The notes under the pieces were generated by a model. The model was not told where the DNA came from. It was given only the letters and a program-made list of their open reading frames with translations, and did not search any database. A program made the translations under genes and the position numbers. A DNA stretch of 35,426 nt. Origin: DATIJJ01 sp964612855 (GTDB lineage Bacteria > Pseudomonadota > Gammaproteobacteria > DSM-16500). Shown piece by piece: positions 1-8,610 of the stretch (position 1 is its first letter; every line of letters starts with the position of its first letter). The stretch is from positions 1-35,426 of the forward strand of contig CAZTDR010000024.1 in NCBI GenBank assembly GCA_964612855.1. The letters are read 5' to 3'.

Positions 1-205
1 GAATACACTGACGCCACGCGAAGCAAAAGTATTGCGTATGCGCTTTGGTATTAACATGAATACAGATCATACCTTGGAAGAAGTCGGTAAACAGTTTGAT
101 GTAACGCGTGAGCGTATTCGTCAGATTGAAGCTAAAGCGCTACGCAAATTGCGTCATCCTTCACGATCGGAACAATTGCGCAGCTTCTTGGAAGATCAAG
201 AGTAG
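1..205 (+). CDS. rpoD: RNA polymerase sigma factor RpoD, C-terminal end (5' partial)
   Basis: This is the last 67 codons of the housekeeping sigma-70 factor; the reading frame starts at base 2 and ends with TAG at 203-205. The translation matches sigma region 4: LTPREAKVLRMRFG, then the helix-turn-helix with TLEEVGKQFDVTRERIRQIE, which contacts the -35 promoter element, and the typical tail ending RSFLEDQE. The rest of the gene lies upstream of the window. It is the firmest anchor for a proteobacterial chromosome. It is followed directly by a palindrome that could terminate it. Confidence 0.97.
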   Translation, partial: NTLTPREAKVLRMRFGINMNTDHTLEEVGKQFDVTRERIRQIEAKALRKLRHPSRSEQLRSFLEDQE

Positions 206-227
206 GCGACATTTCTGCAAGCAACAG

Positions 228-260
228 GGTGGATTAGGTGCATTTGCACCGCAATCCACC
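228..260 (+). terminator. Palindrome after rpoD, possible terminator or dispersed repeat
   Basis: GGTGGATT (228-235) pairs with AATCCACC (253-260), and inside it GGTGC pairs with GCACC around a short loop. A weak T-rich stretch follows. It sits 23 bases after the rpoD stop codon, so it can act as a terminator. Its look (GGTGGATT...AATCCACC) also recalls palindromic repeats scattered in many bacterial genomes, so it may be one of those reused here. Confidence 0.6.
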
Positions 261-307
261 TTGAATTTTATCTTACACCCAGAAAATGCAGCTTGTGAAA
301 GCGAGCT

Positions 308-943
308 TTATTTGCCTAATACAAGATGGTTTACAGGTTCAGCGGAAGAAACAGATGCTACTGGCGTCTTTGGAGCAAAATGAGCGGCTCCGCCTGGCGC
401 GAAACTCGACTTTCTTACTTCAGACTTTTCATAATTTACGGCATTCATCAATTTTACGGGCTCACTCCCCTGCCACCCTCCTTGCTTAATTTTTTGGCGC
501 GTGCCCTGCAACTCAGCTGTTACCTCCGCGCAAGTGATAGTCAGAATAAATTTCTCATATTTGTCGAAATAATCATCCTCTTTAAAAGCAGTTTGCCTAA
601 AAGAGTCAGTTGCTTCTTCCAGCGCAGCGTGCTGTTCTTTGGTAATTAAATCGGCCTGTTGAAAGCGAGAAGCTATTTTCTTAATCATGTCACGTGTATT
701 AAACTCTTTCTTCTTACTCTTATACTGTAATTGCAAAGATAATGCGCTTGAATTTAAAAAAACAGAAGCAGTTTGCCCCTCATCCCATGTCACGCTATGT
801 CTTAGATCGACGTTTTTTTCAGCCGCTTGATAACGATGCAGCTCTTCATCGGAATCAAATTGAATCTGCATAGAAATTTGATTTGATAAAGCCTCTCCAG
901 CAAAGGAGTAACGAAAAGATTCAGGTAATATAGTCATTTTCAT
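308..943 (-). CDS. Hypothetical protein, paralogue of the gene at 1141-1686
   Basis: A 211-residue soluble protein of unknown function. The ATG at 943 has AAGGA eight bases upstream. The N-terminus MKMTILPESFR is almost the same as MKITILPDSFR in the gene at 1141-1686. Both continue with an 'xIxFDxxEExxRY' segment and a middle part with LxLxYxxxKxE, so they are tandem paralogues that have diverged strongly. The C-terminal quarter is rich in Ala, Pro and Ser and looks disordered. No signal peptide or membrane segment is visible. The layout (small lone gene, disordered tail, paralogue next door) fits a host-interaction protein of Legionellales, but that is inference only. Confidence 0.72.
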   Translation of the reverse strand: MKMTILPESFRYSFAGEALSNQISMQIQFDSDEELHRYQAAEKNVDLRHSVTWDEGQTASVFLNSSALSLQLQYKSKKKEFNTRDMIKKIASRFQQADLITKEQHAALEEATDSFRQTAFKEDDYFDKYEKFILTITCAEVTAELQGTRQKIKQGGWQGSEPVKLMNAVNYEKSEVRKSSFAPGGAAHFAPKTPVASVSSAEPVNHLVLGK

Positions 944-1005
944 CTGCTACATCCTTTTCTTTTTGATGAGTAAAGCTCACGTTCAAAATATATTCGCCAA
1001 CTTGA

Positions 1006-1076
1006 TCATCCCCGAAGCTTCTATCGGGGATCTCCTTATTAGTAGACAGATCCCCGATAGAAGCATTCGGGGATGA
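1006..1076. repeat. Nested palindromic repeat between two paralogous genes
   Basis: The left arm (1006-1033) and right arm (1048-1076) are reverse complements over about 28 bases, with a single extra base in the right arm. Each arm also contains a smaller inverted repeat, CCCCGA...TCGGGG. The result is a cruciform-capable unit with a 14-base loop. It has the form of a dispersed palindromic element and may also stop transcription coming from the gene at 1141-1686. Confidence 0.75.
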
Positions 1077-1140
1077 CGAAGTTCATGTCTGCGCGCTTTT
1101 AGCTAGTATGACAGAGTTTCTTAGACGTTCTCCAGAATTA

Positions 1141-1686
1141 TTAACATCCGACCCAACCCAATCCGGGTGCTTGAGAGACGCTTGGCTGCACTTCGTCTCG
1201 TTTATCTTCTTTTTTGATTTTTGGATAGGCTATTGTCTGAGTTACGGTTACCGATTGTGAAAACTGAGGGCCGGGTTTACTTTTTAAAGTAAAGTCCACC
1301 CCTTTATTAGTTAATTCAAAAGCACATCCCTCATATTGATGATTACGTTCTCGCATAACAAACAAAGCAGACGCGTCTTTAAGAGCCGTGTATTGTGCCA
1401 TGTTGAGTAATCCAAGCTCCTGTAAATGCAAAGCAATTCCCTGAAGAATTTTACGCGGAGCCAATTCAAACTTGTCATTAGTATAGCGTAAAAGTAAAAC
1501 AGTTACTCCATGGTCATCACAACATTCACCTTTATCTTCCTGAATGGCTTGTGTAAGTTTTTTTTTGACTTCTAAATATCGGCTAAACTCTTGGGCGTCA
1601 AATTTAATATCCAACTCAAATTTTTTCGACTCCTCTCCATTCTCACGTTCATGACGAAAAGAATCAGGTAATATGGTAATTTTCAT
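1141..1686 (-). CDS. Hypothetical protein, paralogue of the gene at 308-943
   Basis: A 181-residue soluble protein of unknown function. I place the start at the ATG at 1686 because GGAG lies six bases upstream and because the translation then begins MKITILPDSFR, matching the paralogue downstream. A longer frame would need a TTG that overlaps this ribosome binding site. Shared features with the paralogue are the N-terminal motif, an acidic xIKFDxxEFxRY segment and a region around LLLRYTNDKFEL. The tail (about residues 150-181) is hydrophilic and low in predicted structure. No domain was recognised. Confidence 0.72.
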   Translation of the reverse strand: MKITILPDSFRHERENGEESKKFELDIKFDAQEFSRYLEVKKKLTQAIQEDKGECCDDHGVTVLLLRYTNDKFELAPRKILQGIALHLQELGLLNMAQYTALKDASALFVMRERNHQYEGCAFELTNKGVDFTLKSKPGPQFSQSVTVTQTIAYPKIKKEDKRDEVQPSVSQAPGLGWVGC

Positions 1687-1759
1687 ATAGTGCTCCAAAT
1701 AAATAGATCAGCGAGAAAAATATTGAGCAAAAAACAAAGCAAAGTCAATGAAAAACTTG

Positions 1760-4084
1760 TTATTTTTCAAAAACTTTCATCTCAATCAAATACACAAATA
1801 GCGTCGCAAAAAAATACGCGGAAAAACTTGCAACAAGCAAAATACTCCCCAATTCGATCGCCATACTTTGGCGAACATAACGCTTACTCGCTCCTAACAT
1901 TTTCCACAATCGATAAGCATTTCGACGCTCATCCATATTCGCTTGTAAACTCGCAACAAACACCAATAAAGCCGCGATGAGTGTGAAGATCAATAAATAC
2001 TGAGATGCGTAAGTGATTTTGCCAATAATGTTTTGCACTTGTTGCAACAAGCTCGCTACATCAATAATAGTCACATTCGGAAATTCTTCAATCAGTTGAT
2101 TTAAAAACTCGCTTTGCGTTGCCGCAAGATGAAAGCTGGTAATATACGTCGCGGCGAAATGATTAATTATACCCGGTGAAAAAATCACAAAAAAATTCGG
2201 ATGAAACGAGGCCCAACTGACCGTGCGAAAATTTTTAATCGTAGCTAAAATTACTTTTTCCCCAACTTGAAACGTTAAACTATCGCCTAATTTAAACTTT
2301 AAATCCTCGGCTAACTTTTTTTCGACTGAAATCCATGTGCCATTTTTATTTTTCTCAGGCCACGCATCGCCTTGTACCATGCGATTATCGGCTGGGATTT
2401 TTTGCATCCAGGTTAAATTCAATTCTCGATGCAATGCATTATGGTCGCGTGCATTGCTAGGAACTGCTTGCATAATAGGCTGGCCATTTAACGCCACCAA
2501 ACGACCCCGCACCATGGGATAGAGTCCCGACAATGCGATATTATTTTCTTTAAATAGTGCACTTAGGTCACGTAAATCTTCTGGGGCAATATTTATGGCA
2601 AAATAATTCGGTGTTTGGTTTGAAAAAGATTGCTGCCAATATTGCAATAAATGCGCTCGCACCATGCCTAATACTAAAACCAACATGAAAGCGAGTGTGA
2701 AACTAATAAATTGCAAACTGGTATTGTCTGCATATTGCGTTAATTGGCTCAATCCACGGCGCATCACCCCCTTGGCATGCGGCAACATTTTTTTTAAAAC
2801 CGCTAACAATAACAGACTAAGCGCATAAAAAAATGCTACGCATAATGCAATGAAATTTAAAAATAACAGGGTTAAGCCAGAAAATTCTGTCAACGCATAC
2901 ACAAGACCTGCTAAGGTGAGAAAAGCAAATATAAAGTAAAGCGTATTTTGTTTTTGTAGAATAGACACTTCCCGGCGCCAAATATAGAGAGGAGAAATAC
3001 TCGGTAATACGCGAATAACAGGATAAGCAAAAACAAATAGCAAGGTAACACTAATTAACAAACCAAAATAAATAGGCTTACTGCCAGCGACAGGTAATAC
3101 AATTTGCATATACTCTTGAAACAAGTGAGCAAGAATATGTTGAGCGCCATAGCCTAACAAGACACCTAGCAATCCTGCCACCATTGTTACAAAAATTAAT
3201 TTATATAAATAGTGCCCCAGAATTTGACTTTGACTGGCACCTAAACTACGCCAAAGCGCCGTATAGCTGTAATGCTTTTGTAAATAACGTTGAATACTTA
3301 ATACAATCGCTGTCGAGCACATAGCTAAACAAACCAACAAAGCAAGTTGCAAAAAATTTTCGACTTGACTAATGATAGACGTCAAACGTTCTTCAGAATT
3401 TTTTACATCGACTACGCGCTGATCGGCAGATAACTTCGGCAATAGCCAGGTTTTAAATTGCTGGATAGTGTCGGGTTCGCCTATCACAAATAATTGATAA
3501 TCTACACGACTCCCAGGCAATACCGTTTCTGTCGCCGGGACATCTGCCAATAAGATGCGGACACGCGGCGCAATGGACCAACCTGAATCTGGTAGTGAGT
3601 TTCCCGTTTGTAATGGTTTATCGACGCTAAATTGTGCTGCGCCAATCATCAACGCATCGTGTTCCTTTATACTGAGCAAAGAAAATAAGCGAGGTTCTAT
3701 CCATACGGTTTTTTTCGTCGGCCGACCCTCATCGCCCAACAAGGGATAATTTTCTGCCACGGCTTCTAAATTCACTAACTGCATTTTATGCGTTAGCGTT
3801 GTCACTACACTGGGATAAGACCACACTTGTGTGGTTCTTAATTGCAAGCGCTCCGCTTTTTTTACCCATTTTTGAGGAATGGGCGTCGTACTTTTAATAA
3901 TGAAATCACCACCTAAAAACGTAGCATTATTATTTTCGATGCCACGTTTTAATCGGTCGGTATAAAAATCTAATGTCGTCACGCTGGCAACTGCGATTAC
4001 TAATGCGAAAAAAACCACTGTCCACTGACCTGACATCCATTCGCGCCAAAATGAACGTGCAGCCAATCTCAAGGAATTTACCAT
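1760..4084 (-). CDS. ybbP: ABC transporter permease, YbbP/FtsX family
   Basis: A 774-residue inner-membrane permease of the FtsX/MacB superfamily. There is one transmembrane segment near residues 20-40, a large periplasmic region, a central cluster of hydrophobic helices (about 240-470), a second periplasmic region and a final group of three helices in the last 130 residues. This matches E. coli YbbP in length and layout. The FtsX signature region appears twice, around LWRSLGAS and LWKMLGASKRY. The ATG overlaps the last codons of the ATPase gene upstream (bases 4078-4084), which implies translational coupling. The precise substrate of YbbAP is not established; proximity to tesA has suggested lipid or hydrophobic-compound handling. 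Confidence 0.93.
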   Translation of the reverse strand: MVNSLRLAARSFWREWMSGQWTVVFFALVIAVASVTTLDFYTDRLKRGIENNNATFLGGDFIIKSTTPIPQKWVKKAERLQLRTTQVWSYPSVVTTLTHKMQLVNLEAVAENYPLLGDEGRPTKKTVWIEPRLFSLLSIKEHDALMIGAAQFSVDKPLQTGNSLPDSGWSIAPRVRILLADVPATETVLPGSRVDYQLFVIGEPDTIQQFKTWLLPKLSADQRVVDVKNSEERLTSIISQVENFLQLALLVCLAMCSTAIVLSIQRYLQKHYSYTALWRSLGASQSQILGHYLYKLIFVTMVAGLLGVLLGYGAQHILAHLFQEYMQIVLPVAGSKPIYFGLLISVTLLFVFAYPVIRVLPSISPLYIWRREVSILQKQNTLYFIFAFLTLAGLVYALTEFSGLTLLFLNFIALCVAFFYALSLLLLAVLKKMLPHAKGVMRRGLSQLTQYADNTSLQFISFTLAFMLVLVLGMVRAHLLQYWQQSFSNQTPNYFAINIAPEDLRDLSALFKENNIALSGLYPMVRGRLVALNGQPIMQAVPSNARDHNALHRELNLTWMQKIPADNRMVQGDAWPEKNKNGTWISVEKKLAEDLKFKLGDSLTFQVGEKVILATIKNFRTVSWASFHPNFFVIFSPGIINHFAATYITSFHLAATQSEFLNQLIEEFPNVTIIDVASLLQQVQNIIGKITYASQYLLIFTLIAALLVFVASLQANMDERRNAYRLWKMLGASKRYVRQSMAIELGSILLVASFSAYFFATLFVYLIEMKVFEK

Positions 4085-4749
4085 GCGTGTAATTTACCTT
4101 CCGTTAATAAATGTTTTTTCTCACAACGGGATGCCAATGTCATATCATGGGTCACTAAAATGAGTGTCGTGTTGAATTCTTGATTTAATGCAAACAATTC
4201 ATCACTCACCATCCGACCGGTTTTTTCATCTAAATTGCCCGTCACTTCATCGGCAAAAATAATTTTTGGCTGCGTCACAAAAGCACGTGCGATCGCCACT
4301 CGTTGTTGTTCACCGCCTGATAATTGGGTGGGATAATGCTGTAAACGGTGCGCCAGTCCGACTTTTGTTAACCAATCTATCGCCCGTTGTTTCGCCTCTT
4401 TATAATCCACATAGTGAATTTCCAAAGGCAACATGACATTTTCTAATGCCGTCAAAGAGGACAAGAGTTGAAAGGATTGAAAAATAAATCCGACATAGTC
4501 AGCCCGCACTTTTGCCCGCTCTTCTTCATTCATCGCACTTAGCGAATTTTTTTCAATCTGTATGTCGCCCGAGGTTGGCAGATCAAGCCCAGCAAGCAAA
4601 GTCAGCAGCGTTGTTTTGCCAGAACCCGATGAGCCCAAGATGGCAACGCTCTCACCCTTTTGTATATCGAGATTAATATCTTGTAAGATAGTAATTTCAC
4701 TTTCTGTACTTTGCACTCGCTTTGTCACGTGCTTTGCGGTCAGAAACAT
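4078..4749 (-). CDS. ybbA: ABC transporter ATP-binding protein, YbbA family
   Basis: A 223-residue cytoplasmic ATPase that powers the YbbP permease. The Walker A motif GSSGSGKTT is at residues 39-47, the signature LSGGEQQRVAIARAF near 142-156, the Walker B segment IIFADE near 165, and the switch His in LILVTHD near 200. The D-loop reads VTGNLD where the family normally has PTGNLD, a small oddity. It belongs to the LolD/MacB-type class. Its start codon is 14 bases from the divergent start of tesA. The ATPase-permease-tesA order is the same as in E. coli and many gammaproteobacteria. Confidence 0.95.
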   Translation of the reverse strand: MFLTAKHVTKRVQSTESEITILQDINLDIQKGESVAILGSSGSGKTTLLTLLAGLDLPTSGDIQIEKNSLSAMNEEERAKVRADYVGFIFQSFQLLSSLTALENVMLPLEIHYVDYKEAKQRAIDWLTKVGLAHRLQHYPTQLSGGEQQRVAIARAFVTQPKIIFADEVTGNLDEKTGRMVSDELFALNQEFNTTLILVTHDMTLASRCEKKHLLTEGKLHAW

Positions 4750-4763
4750 AAGGACTCTCTCGA

Positions 4764-5372
4764 ATGAAAAAATATGTCGGCATACTGCTTTTATTCCTAT
4801 TTACTTTACCGGTATTTGGTAAAAATTCAATATTAATCATTGGGGATAGCATTAGCGCTGGTTATGGCATTGAACCCAGCCAAGGATGGGTTGCCTTGCT
4901 CAAAAAACGCTTACAAGAAAATCAATTTGATTATGCGGTTGTTAATGCGAGCATTTCAGGCGATACGACAAGCCAAGGCTTGGCCCGCTTGCCTGCTGTA
5001 TTGAAAAAAGCCAAACCGCAAATTACGCTAGTTGAATTAGGCGGTAATGATGGCTTACGTGGATTACCCATTTCTGTGATCACGCGTAATTTGCAACAGA
5101 TGATTACGTTAATCCAGAATGCCCATAGCCATGTAATTTTGATCGGCCTACGCTTACCGCCCAATTATGGAACCAACTATACCAATCAGTTCCATGGACT
5201 TTTTAAAGACCTAGCTAAGAAAAATGGGATTAATTTAGTTGAATTTTTCTTGAAAAACATCGATGAAAATAAGACCCTTCTGCAAGCTGACCGTATCCAC
5301 CCAACCGCTCAAGCCCAGACTCTCCTACTGAAAAACGTGTGGCCCGTCCTTGAACCCTTACTACTTAAATAA
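4764..5372 (+). CDS. tesA: Periplasmic GDSL esterase: acyl-CoA thioesterase I / protease I / lysophospholipase L1
   Basis: A 202-residue SGNH hydrolase. A signal peptide (residues 1-19, KKY then a hydrophobic core ending PVFG) sends it to the periplasm, where the family hydrolyses acyl thioesters, lysophospholipids and some aryl esters. All SGNH blocks are present: GDSIS with nucleophile Ser29, Gly66 in block II, GGND with Asn95, and DRIHPT with Asp176 and His179. AAGGA lies ahead of the ATG, inside the ybbA reading frame. It is divergent from ybbA with only 14 bases between start codons, so the promoter of each gene must lie largely inside the other gene. Confidence 0.95.
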   Translation: MKKYVGILLLFLFTLPVFGKNSILIIGDSISAGYGIEPSQGWVALLKKRLQENQFDYAVVNASISGDTTSQGLARLPAVLKKAKPQITLVELGGNDGLRGLPISVITRNLQQMITLIQNAHSHVILIGLRLPPNYGTNYTNQFHGLFKDLAKKNGINLVEFFLKNIDENKTLLQADRIHPTAQAQTLLLKNVWPVLEPLLLK

Positions 5373-5449
5373 AACTACCACTAGAATATCGCCGCCATTC
5401 GATATATTATTGGCGACCAGGCTGTTTCCACCGCCTAGCCCTCCGTTAA

Positions 5450-5523
<74 letters not shown>

Positions 5524-5549
5524 CTTAAAAATCAATAGCTTACAAGCAG

Positions 5550-5565
5550 CTTTCAAATTTGAAAG
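5550..5565. promoter_or_regulatory. 16-base perfect palindrome upstream of the Panacea pair
   Basis: CTTTCAAATTTGAAAG is a perfect palindrome about 90 bases upstream of the antitoxin start. Such sites are often operators, but no regulator can be assigned from sequence alone. A TATACT hexamer at about 5644 lies only about 10 bases from the ATG at 5655 and could serve as the -10 of a nearly leaderless transcript. Confidence 0.35.
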
Positions 5566-5654
5566 TCCATTGAAAATAAAATGTAACTGATTTGTAACCG
5601 CAAACTTAAACTTTAAAGCATGAAAATTTATTAACGCTGGACTATACTACCTCT

Positions 5655-6206
5655 ATGCTAATCAACAATGACCGAAAGAAATTAATTGCCGCCATTGGCT
5701 ACTTTGCCAAAAATACAAGTTCTTGCGGCAAAACCAAATTATTTAAGCTGCTCTATTTTTTAGACTTTGAACATTTTAAGCAAACCGGACGCAGTGTTAC
5801 TGGTTTAGAATATTACGCTTGGAAATTAGGCCCTGTTCCTACAACTTTATATGATGAATTCGACTCTCCAGAAAAGGATTTTTTAGACAACATTAAGCTT
5901 GAACCCTCTATCCATGGAGGATATGACGCCTTAAGTGTTAGGCCACTCACTGAGCCAGATATGAGTCACTTTTCCAAAAGAGAAATTAACCTCATTAAAT
6001 CATTGGCGAAAGAATACAAATATGTCACTGCAACAGATATGGTAGAAAAAACACACCTAGAGAACCTACCTTGGCATAAAGTCTATGTTGAAGAAAAAAA
6101 ACTTCAGCAACTGATTCCCTATCGATACGCCATCGACATATCCAAAGATGAGCATATATTGGAGCTCGCACGAGAAAGCAAAGAAATGAAGGATGCATAT
6201 CGTTGA
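5655..6206 (+). CDS. Panacea-domain antitoxin (SocA/GepA-like, DUF4065)
   Basis: A 183-residue protein. Residues about 8-110 match the Panacea (DUF4065) fold: a start like 'AIGYFAKN', then KLFKLLYFLDFEHF, then GLEYYAWKLGPVP, the segment most typical of the family. Panacea proteins act as antitoxins that neutralise toxins of very different folds, and the partner usually lies next door. The next gene starts inside the stop codon of this one (TTGA overlap at 6203-6206), as expected for a toxin-antitoxin operon. No Shine-Dalgarno sequence is visible before the ATG, and the putative -10 is very close, so translation may be leaderless. Confidence 0.85.
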   Translation: MLINNDRKKLIAAIGYFAKNTSSCGKTKLFKLLYFLDFEHFKQTGRSVTGLEYYAWKLGPVPTTLYDEFDSPEKDFLDNIKLEPSIHGGYDALSVRPLTEPDMSHFSKREINLIKSLAKEYKYVTATDMVEKTHLENLPWHKVYVEEKKLQQLIPYRYAIDISKDEHILELARESKEMKDAYR

Positions 6207-6634
6207 CACCAGGCACTATTTTACACGACCAAAAATTCCCTTTTTCGGATGGAAGTACAGGTAATAAACTTGTCATTTTATTAACCTCACTTACTGATAG
6301 TTATTTTTACATTGGTGCCAAAACAACATCCAAGGATAAACATAAAGGGAAAAATGCTGGCTGCCAGCATAAAGACATCTACCCCAATTTCTTTATTCCC
6401 AAAGGCACATCTTCTTTTCCTATTGACACATGGGTAAGCCTAGATGAGTTTTACGAATTTAAGCACACGGAATTAATCCAACGTCATTTTTCTGGAGAAA
6501 TTAAAACAATTGGAACATTGGATAACAAGCTCACTATTAAATTACTGAATTGCGCTCTTCAATCAGAAGACATTTCTTCTCATCAAGAAGCTGCTATCAA
6601 CTTGTCATTAAAACAATTACCCTCTTTACCATAA
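6203..6634 (+). CDS. Putative toxin of the Panacea toxin-antitoxin pair
   Basis: A 143-residue protein starting at a TTG that overlaps the TGA of the antitoxin. The N-terminal half (TPGTILHDQKFPFSDGSTG, then KLVILLTS) resembles the start of PemK/MazF-like SH3-barrel toxins, with a basic stretch KDKHKGKNAGC after it and a DTWVSLDEFYEF segment later. I cannot assign a toxin family with confidence. The overlap with a Panacea antitoxin is the main reason to call it a toxin. It could act on RNA (PemK-like) or be another fold; Panacea partners vary widely. Confidence 0.65.
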   Translation: MTPGTILHDQKFPFSDGSTGNKLVILLTSLTDSYFYIGAKTTSKDKHKGKNAGCQHKDIYPNFFIPKGTSSFPIDTWVSLDEFYEFKHTELIQRHFSGEIKTIGTLDNKLTIKLLNCALQSEDISSHQEAAINLSLKQLPSLP

Positions 6635-6667
6635 TTAATGCAACTAACTTATTTTCCTCTATTTTTA

Positions 6668-6829
6668 TCAACTAAATAATCTATATGCATTTTTCTCTGC
6701 GCCCTCGCCACACTCCACACATAACTCCATTTTTCCCAAAATATCGTCTAACGACGCATACAAAGGCCGCCTCTCCTCGCATGATGGACATAGCACCGAA
6801 GAAAGCCTCTTGGCAAATTGGACAGCCAT
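6668..6829 (-). CDS. Small zinc-ribbon-like protein (53 aa)
   Basis: The ATG at 6829 opens a 53-residue frame with two Cys pairs, CPSC near residue 14 and CVEC near residue 38, spaced as in a zinc ribbon. It begins 21 bases after the stop of the XRE/ImmA gene on the same strand, so it may be the last gene of that operon. The ribosome binding site is weak (AGG 14 bases upstream). The first pair is followed by EERRPLYASLDD. It may be a fragment of a larger protein, but the tidy Cys spacing argues for a real gene. Confidence 0.45.
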   Translation of the reverse strand: MAVQFAKRLSSVLCPSCEERRPLYASLDDILGKMELCVECGEGAEKNAYRLFS

Positions 6830-6850
6830 TTTGATTATCTTGCCTAATTA

Positions 6851-7948
6851 TTAATTATCAATCAGTTTTAATTTTGCAGAAGAAACTAATCTTTTTGACG
6901 ATAATTTTCCTGTATTAGAAATATCCATTAAAACCAAGCCAAATATCAATTTTTCAATTTCCTCTACATTAACGCATATTTTTTTTGCTATAGCCTCTTT
7001 GGTAATTTTTTCATTTCGTAATTTTGAAAAAATTTTCTCCCATATTTGAGATTTTTCTCGCTGAGCCCCCTCTGGCTCTGAAGTTCTATATCCTTTCCTT
7101 GCTATATCGACACATAACGTTCTGTATTGCCACTCAGAAAGTATCTCCAATTTATGCATTCGATAAACAAGCGCCGATAAAGATATAATCCATTTCTTTT
7201 TTAATTGTATTAATAAAGGCAAGGTTGCTATTTTTGGAGCTGAAGCAATAACACTACTCCTTGGCATTAAGAACGCTGCAGCAAAAGCATCAGCTTCACG
7301 CTCTGCGTCTTGCCCTCCTTGCAAAGCTCCATGTTTATGTAACACTAAATGGCCTAACTCGTGTGCAGCATCAAAACGACTATGCTCTGCTGACTTTAAC
7401 GTATTCAAAAATATATATGGAGTACTCTCATCTCTCCATAGAGAAAAAGCATCTATCTCAGTAGTATCTTCAGCTAAAGAAAAAACTTTTATCCCATTTG
7501 CTTCTAACAAATGAATCATATTACGAATTGGTAATTGACCCAACCCCCAATACTGTCTCAAAATTTCAGCCGCTGCTTCGGGAGTTTCATTGCGAATATC
7601 AATTAAATTTAGCTTAGGAGTATTGAACTGCTGTTCCACCCAATCATTAAGCATAAAAGCGATTACACTTGAATTTATTGCCGCGTTTTTTCTTCCGGCA
7701 GTTAGTTTAGTCATTGCTCTAAAACTGATGTTCATTTCGCACGGTTGCTCAAGCTTTTTTCCTGAAAAAAATTCAACAGGAAATTTCAAAAACTCTGCTA
7801 AAAGTTTAAGAGTTTCTTCCGAAGGAGAATATTCATCATTTTCGTATGCAGTTATAGCGCGCGAGGTTATCCCCACCTCCGCTGCAACTTCCTTCATAGT
7901 CATTCCGCGCCGTTCTCTAGCAAAACGTAGACGGGTAGCATTAAACAT
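6851..7948 (-). CDS. XRE-family regulator fused to ImmA/IrrE metallopeptidase
   Basis: A 365-residue two-domain protein. Residues 1-60 form a Cro/C1-type helix-turn-helix (RRGMTMKEVAAEVGI, TSRAITAYEND). Residues about 120-235 are an ImmA/IrrE (COG2856) peptidase with the zinc motif HELGH at 196-200 and the downstream EREADAFAAAFLMP segment that supplies the third ligand. The family cleaves repressors or antitoxins (ImmA cuts ImmR in ICEBs1; IrrE/PprI cuts DdrO), or acts as an antitoxin. GAGGA precedes the ATG. It starts two bases after the stop of the 219-aa gene, so the two are one transcription unit. The helical C-terminal 100 residues have no assignment. Confidence 0.88.
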   Translation of the reverse strand: MFNATRLRFARERRGMTMKEVAAEVGITSRAITAYENDEYSPSEETLKLLAEFLKFPVEFFSGKKLEQPCEMNISFRAMTKLTAGRKNAAINSSVIAFMLNDWVEQQFNTPKLNLIDIRNETPEAAAEILRQYWGLGQLPIRNMIHLLEANGIKVFSLAEDTTEIDAFSLWRDESTPYIFLNTLKSAEHSRFDAAHELGHLVLHKHGALQGGQDAEREADAFAAAFLMPRSSVIASAPKIATLPLLIQLKKKWIISLSALVYRMHKLEILSEWQYRTLCVDIARKGYRTSEPEGAQREKSQIWEKIFSKLRNEKITKEAIAKKICVNVEEIEKLIFGLVLMDISNTGKLSSKRLVSSAKLKLIDN

Positions 7949-7950
7949 TT

Positions 7951-8610
7951 TTAATCCTCATCAACACAATCGGGGCGTCGCGTAATTTCAATTTCTGGAA
8001 TTGGAGCATACTCAGGCACCTCTGGTTCATTGGGCTCTATTGTATCTACAGCAATCGGCGGCAGGATAATCCTATCCTTCCATTCAAGAACATTTCCAAA
8101 ATCATCCATTTGAGATGGCAGAGAAAGCTCAGCGCGAATTTCTGAACCCGCCACGTATACAAGCAAAATCCAAGTTTGGCCAGCAAAACCATTTTCAGGC
8201 ACCTTAACCAAAGTTTCCGGAAAAAAATCTAATTGAGCATTATTTTTAATCGCTAATCTAGTATTTTTGCCCTTTGGATTCTTTGTACGGGGATTCGCAA
8301 AAGATAAACCTGTATTCTCGTCTCCAGTTGAAATCATAACAGCAATATTAAGCGTAAAATTAACTGTTAAAGGCGAATTTCTATAATCCAGTCTTTCCCA
8401 ACCCTGTAATAAGAGAATTTCACGTATCGCCCGAACCATATGAGCCCATCGAAATATCCCTGGCACGCATGGAGCATCATTCTCAGTGCAATTGGCCATA
8501 GCCAAAAACCCTGTCTTGATTACTACTTCTAAATCGTGAAGCTTTAACCCTAAAGCTGACAACTGGTCATCTACTTTTAACGCTATGCCATTTATTATCA
8601 CGTTAAGCAC
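7951..8610 (-). CDS. Hypothetical protein, operon partner of the XRE/ImmA gene
   Basis: A 219-residue protein starting with GTG at 8610, with AAGG five bases upstream. It precedes the XRE/ImmA gene by two bases. Visible features are a segment ENDAPCVPGIFRWAHMVRAIREIL, a beta-rich middle (LTVNFTLNIAVMIST), and an acidic Pro/Glu-rich tail ending VDED. I recognise no domain. Tight coupling to an ImmA peptidase suggests it is a substrate, toxin or target of that protein. Its start codon lies in the arm of a large inverted repeat (8604-8706). Confidence 0.75.
   Translation of the reverse strand: MLNVIINGIALKVDDQLSALGLKLHDLEVVIKTGFLAMANCTENDAPCVPGIFRWAHMVRAIREILLLQGWERLDYRNSPLTVNFTLNIAVMISTGDENTGLSFANPRTKNPKGKNTRLAIKNNAQLDFFPETLVKVPENGFAGQTWILLVYVAGSEIRAELSLPSQMDDFGNVLEWKDRIILPPIAVDTIEPNEPEVPEYAPIPEIEITRRPDCVDED

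Noticed and set aside
108..489. Forward frames overlapping the end of rpoD
   Set aside because: They lie in other frames across rpoD and its terminator, have no ribosome binding site and show no protein-like motif.
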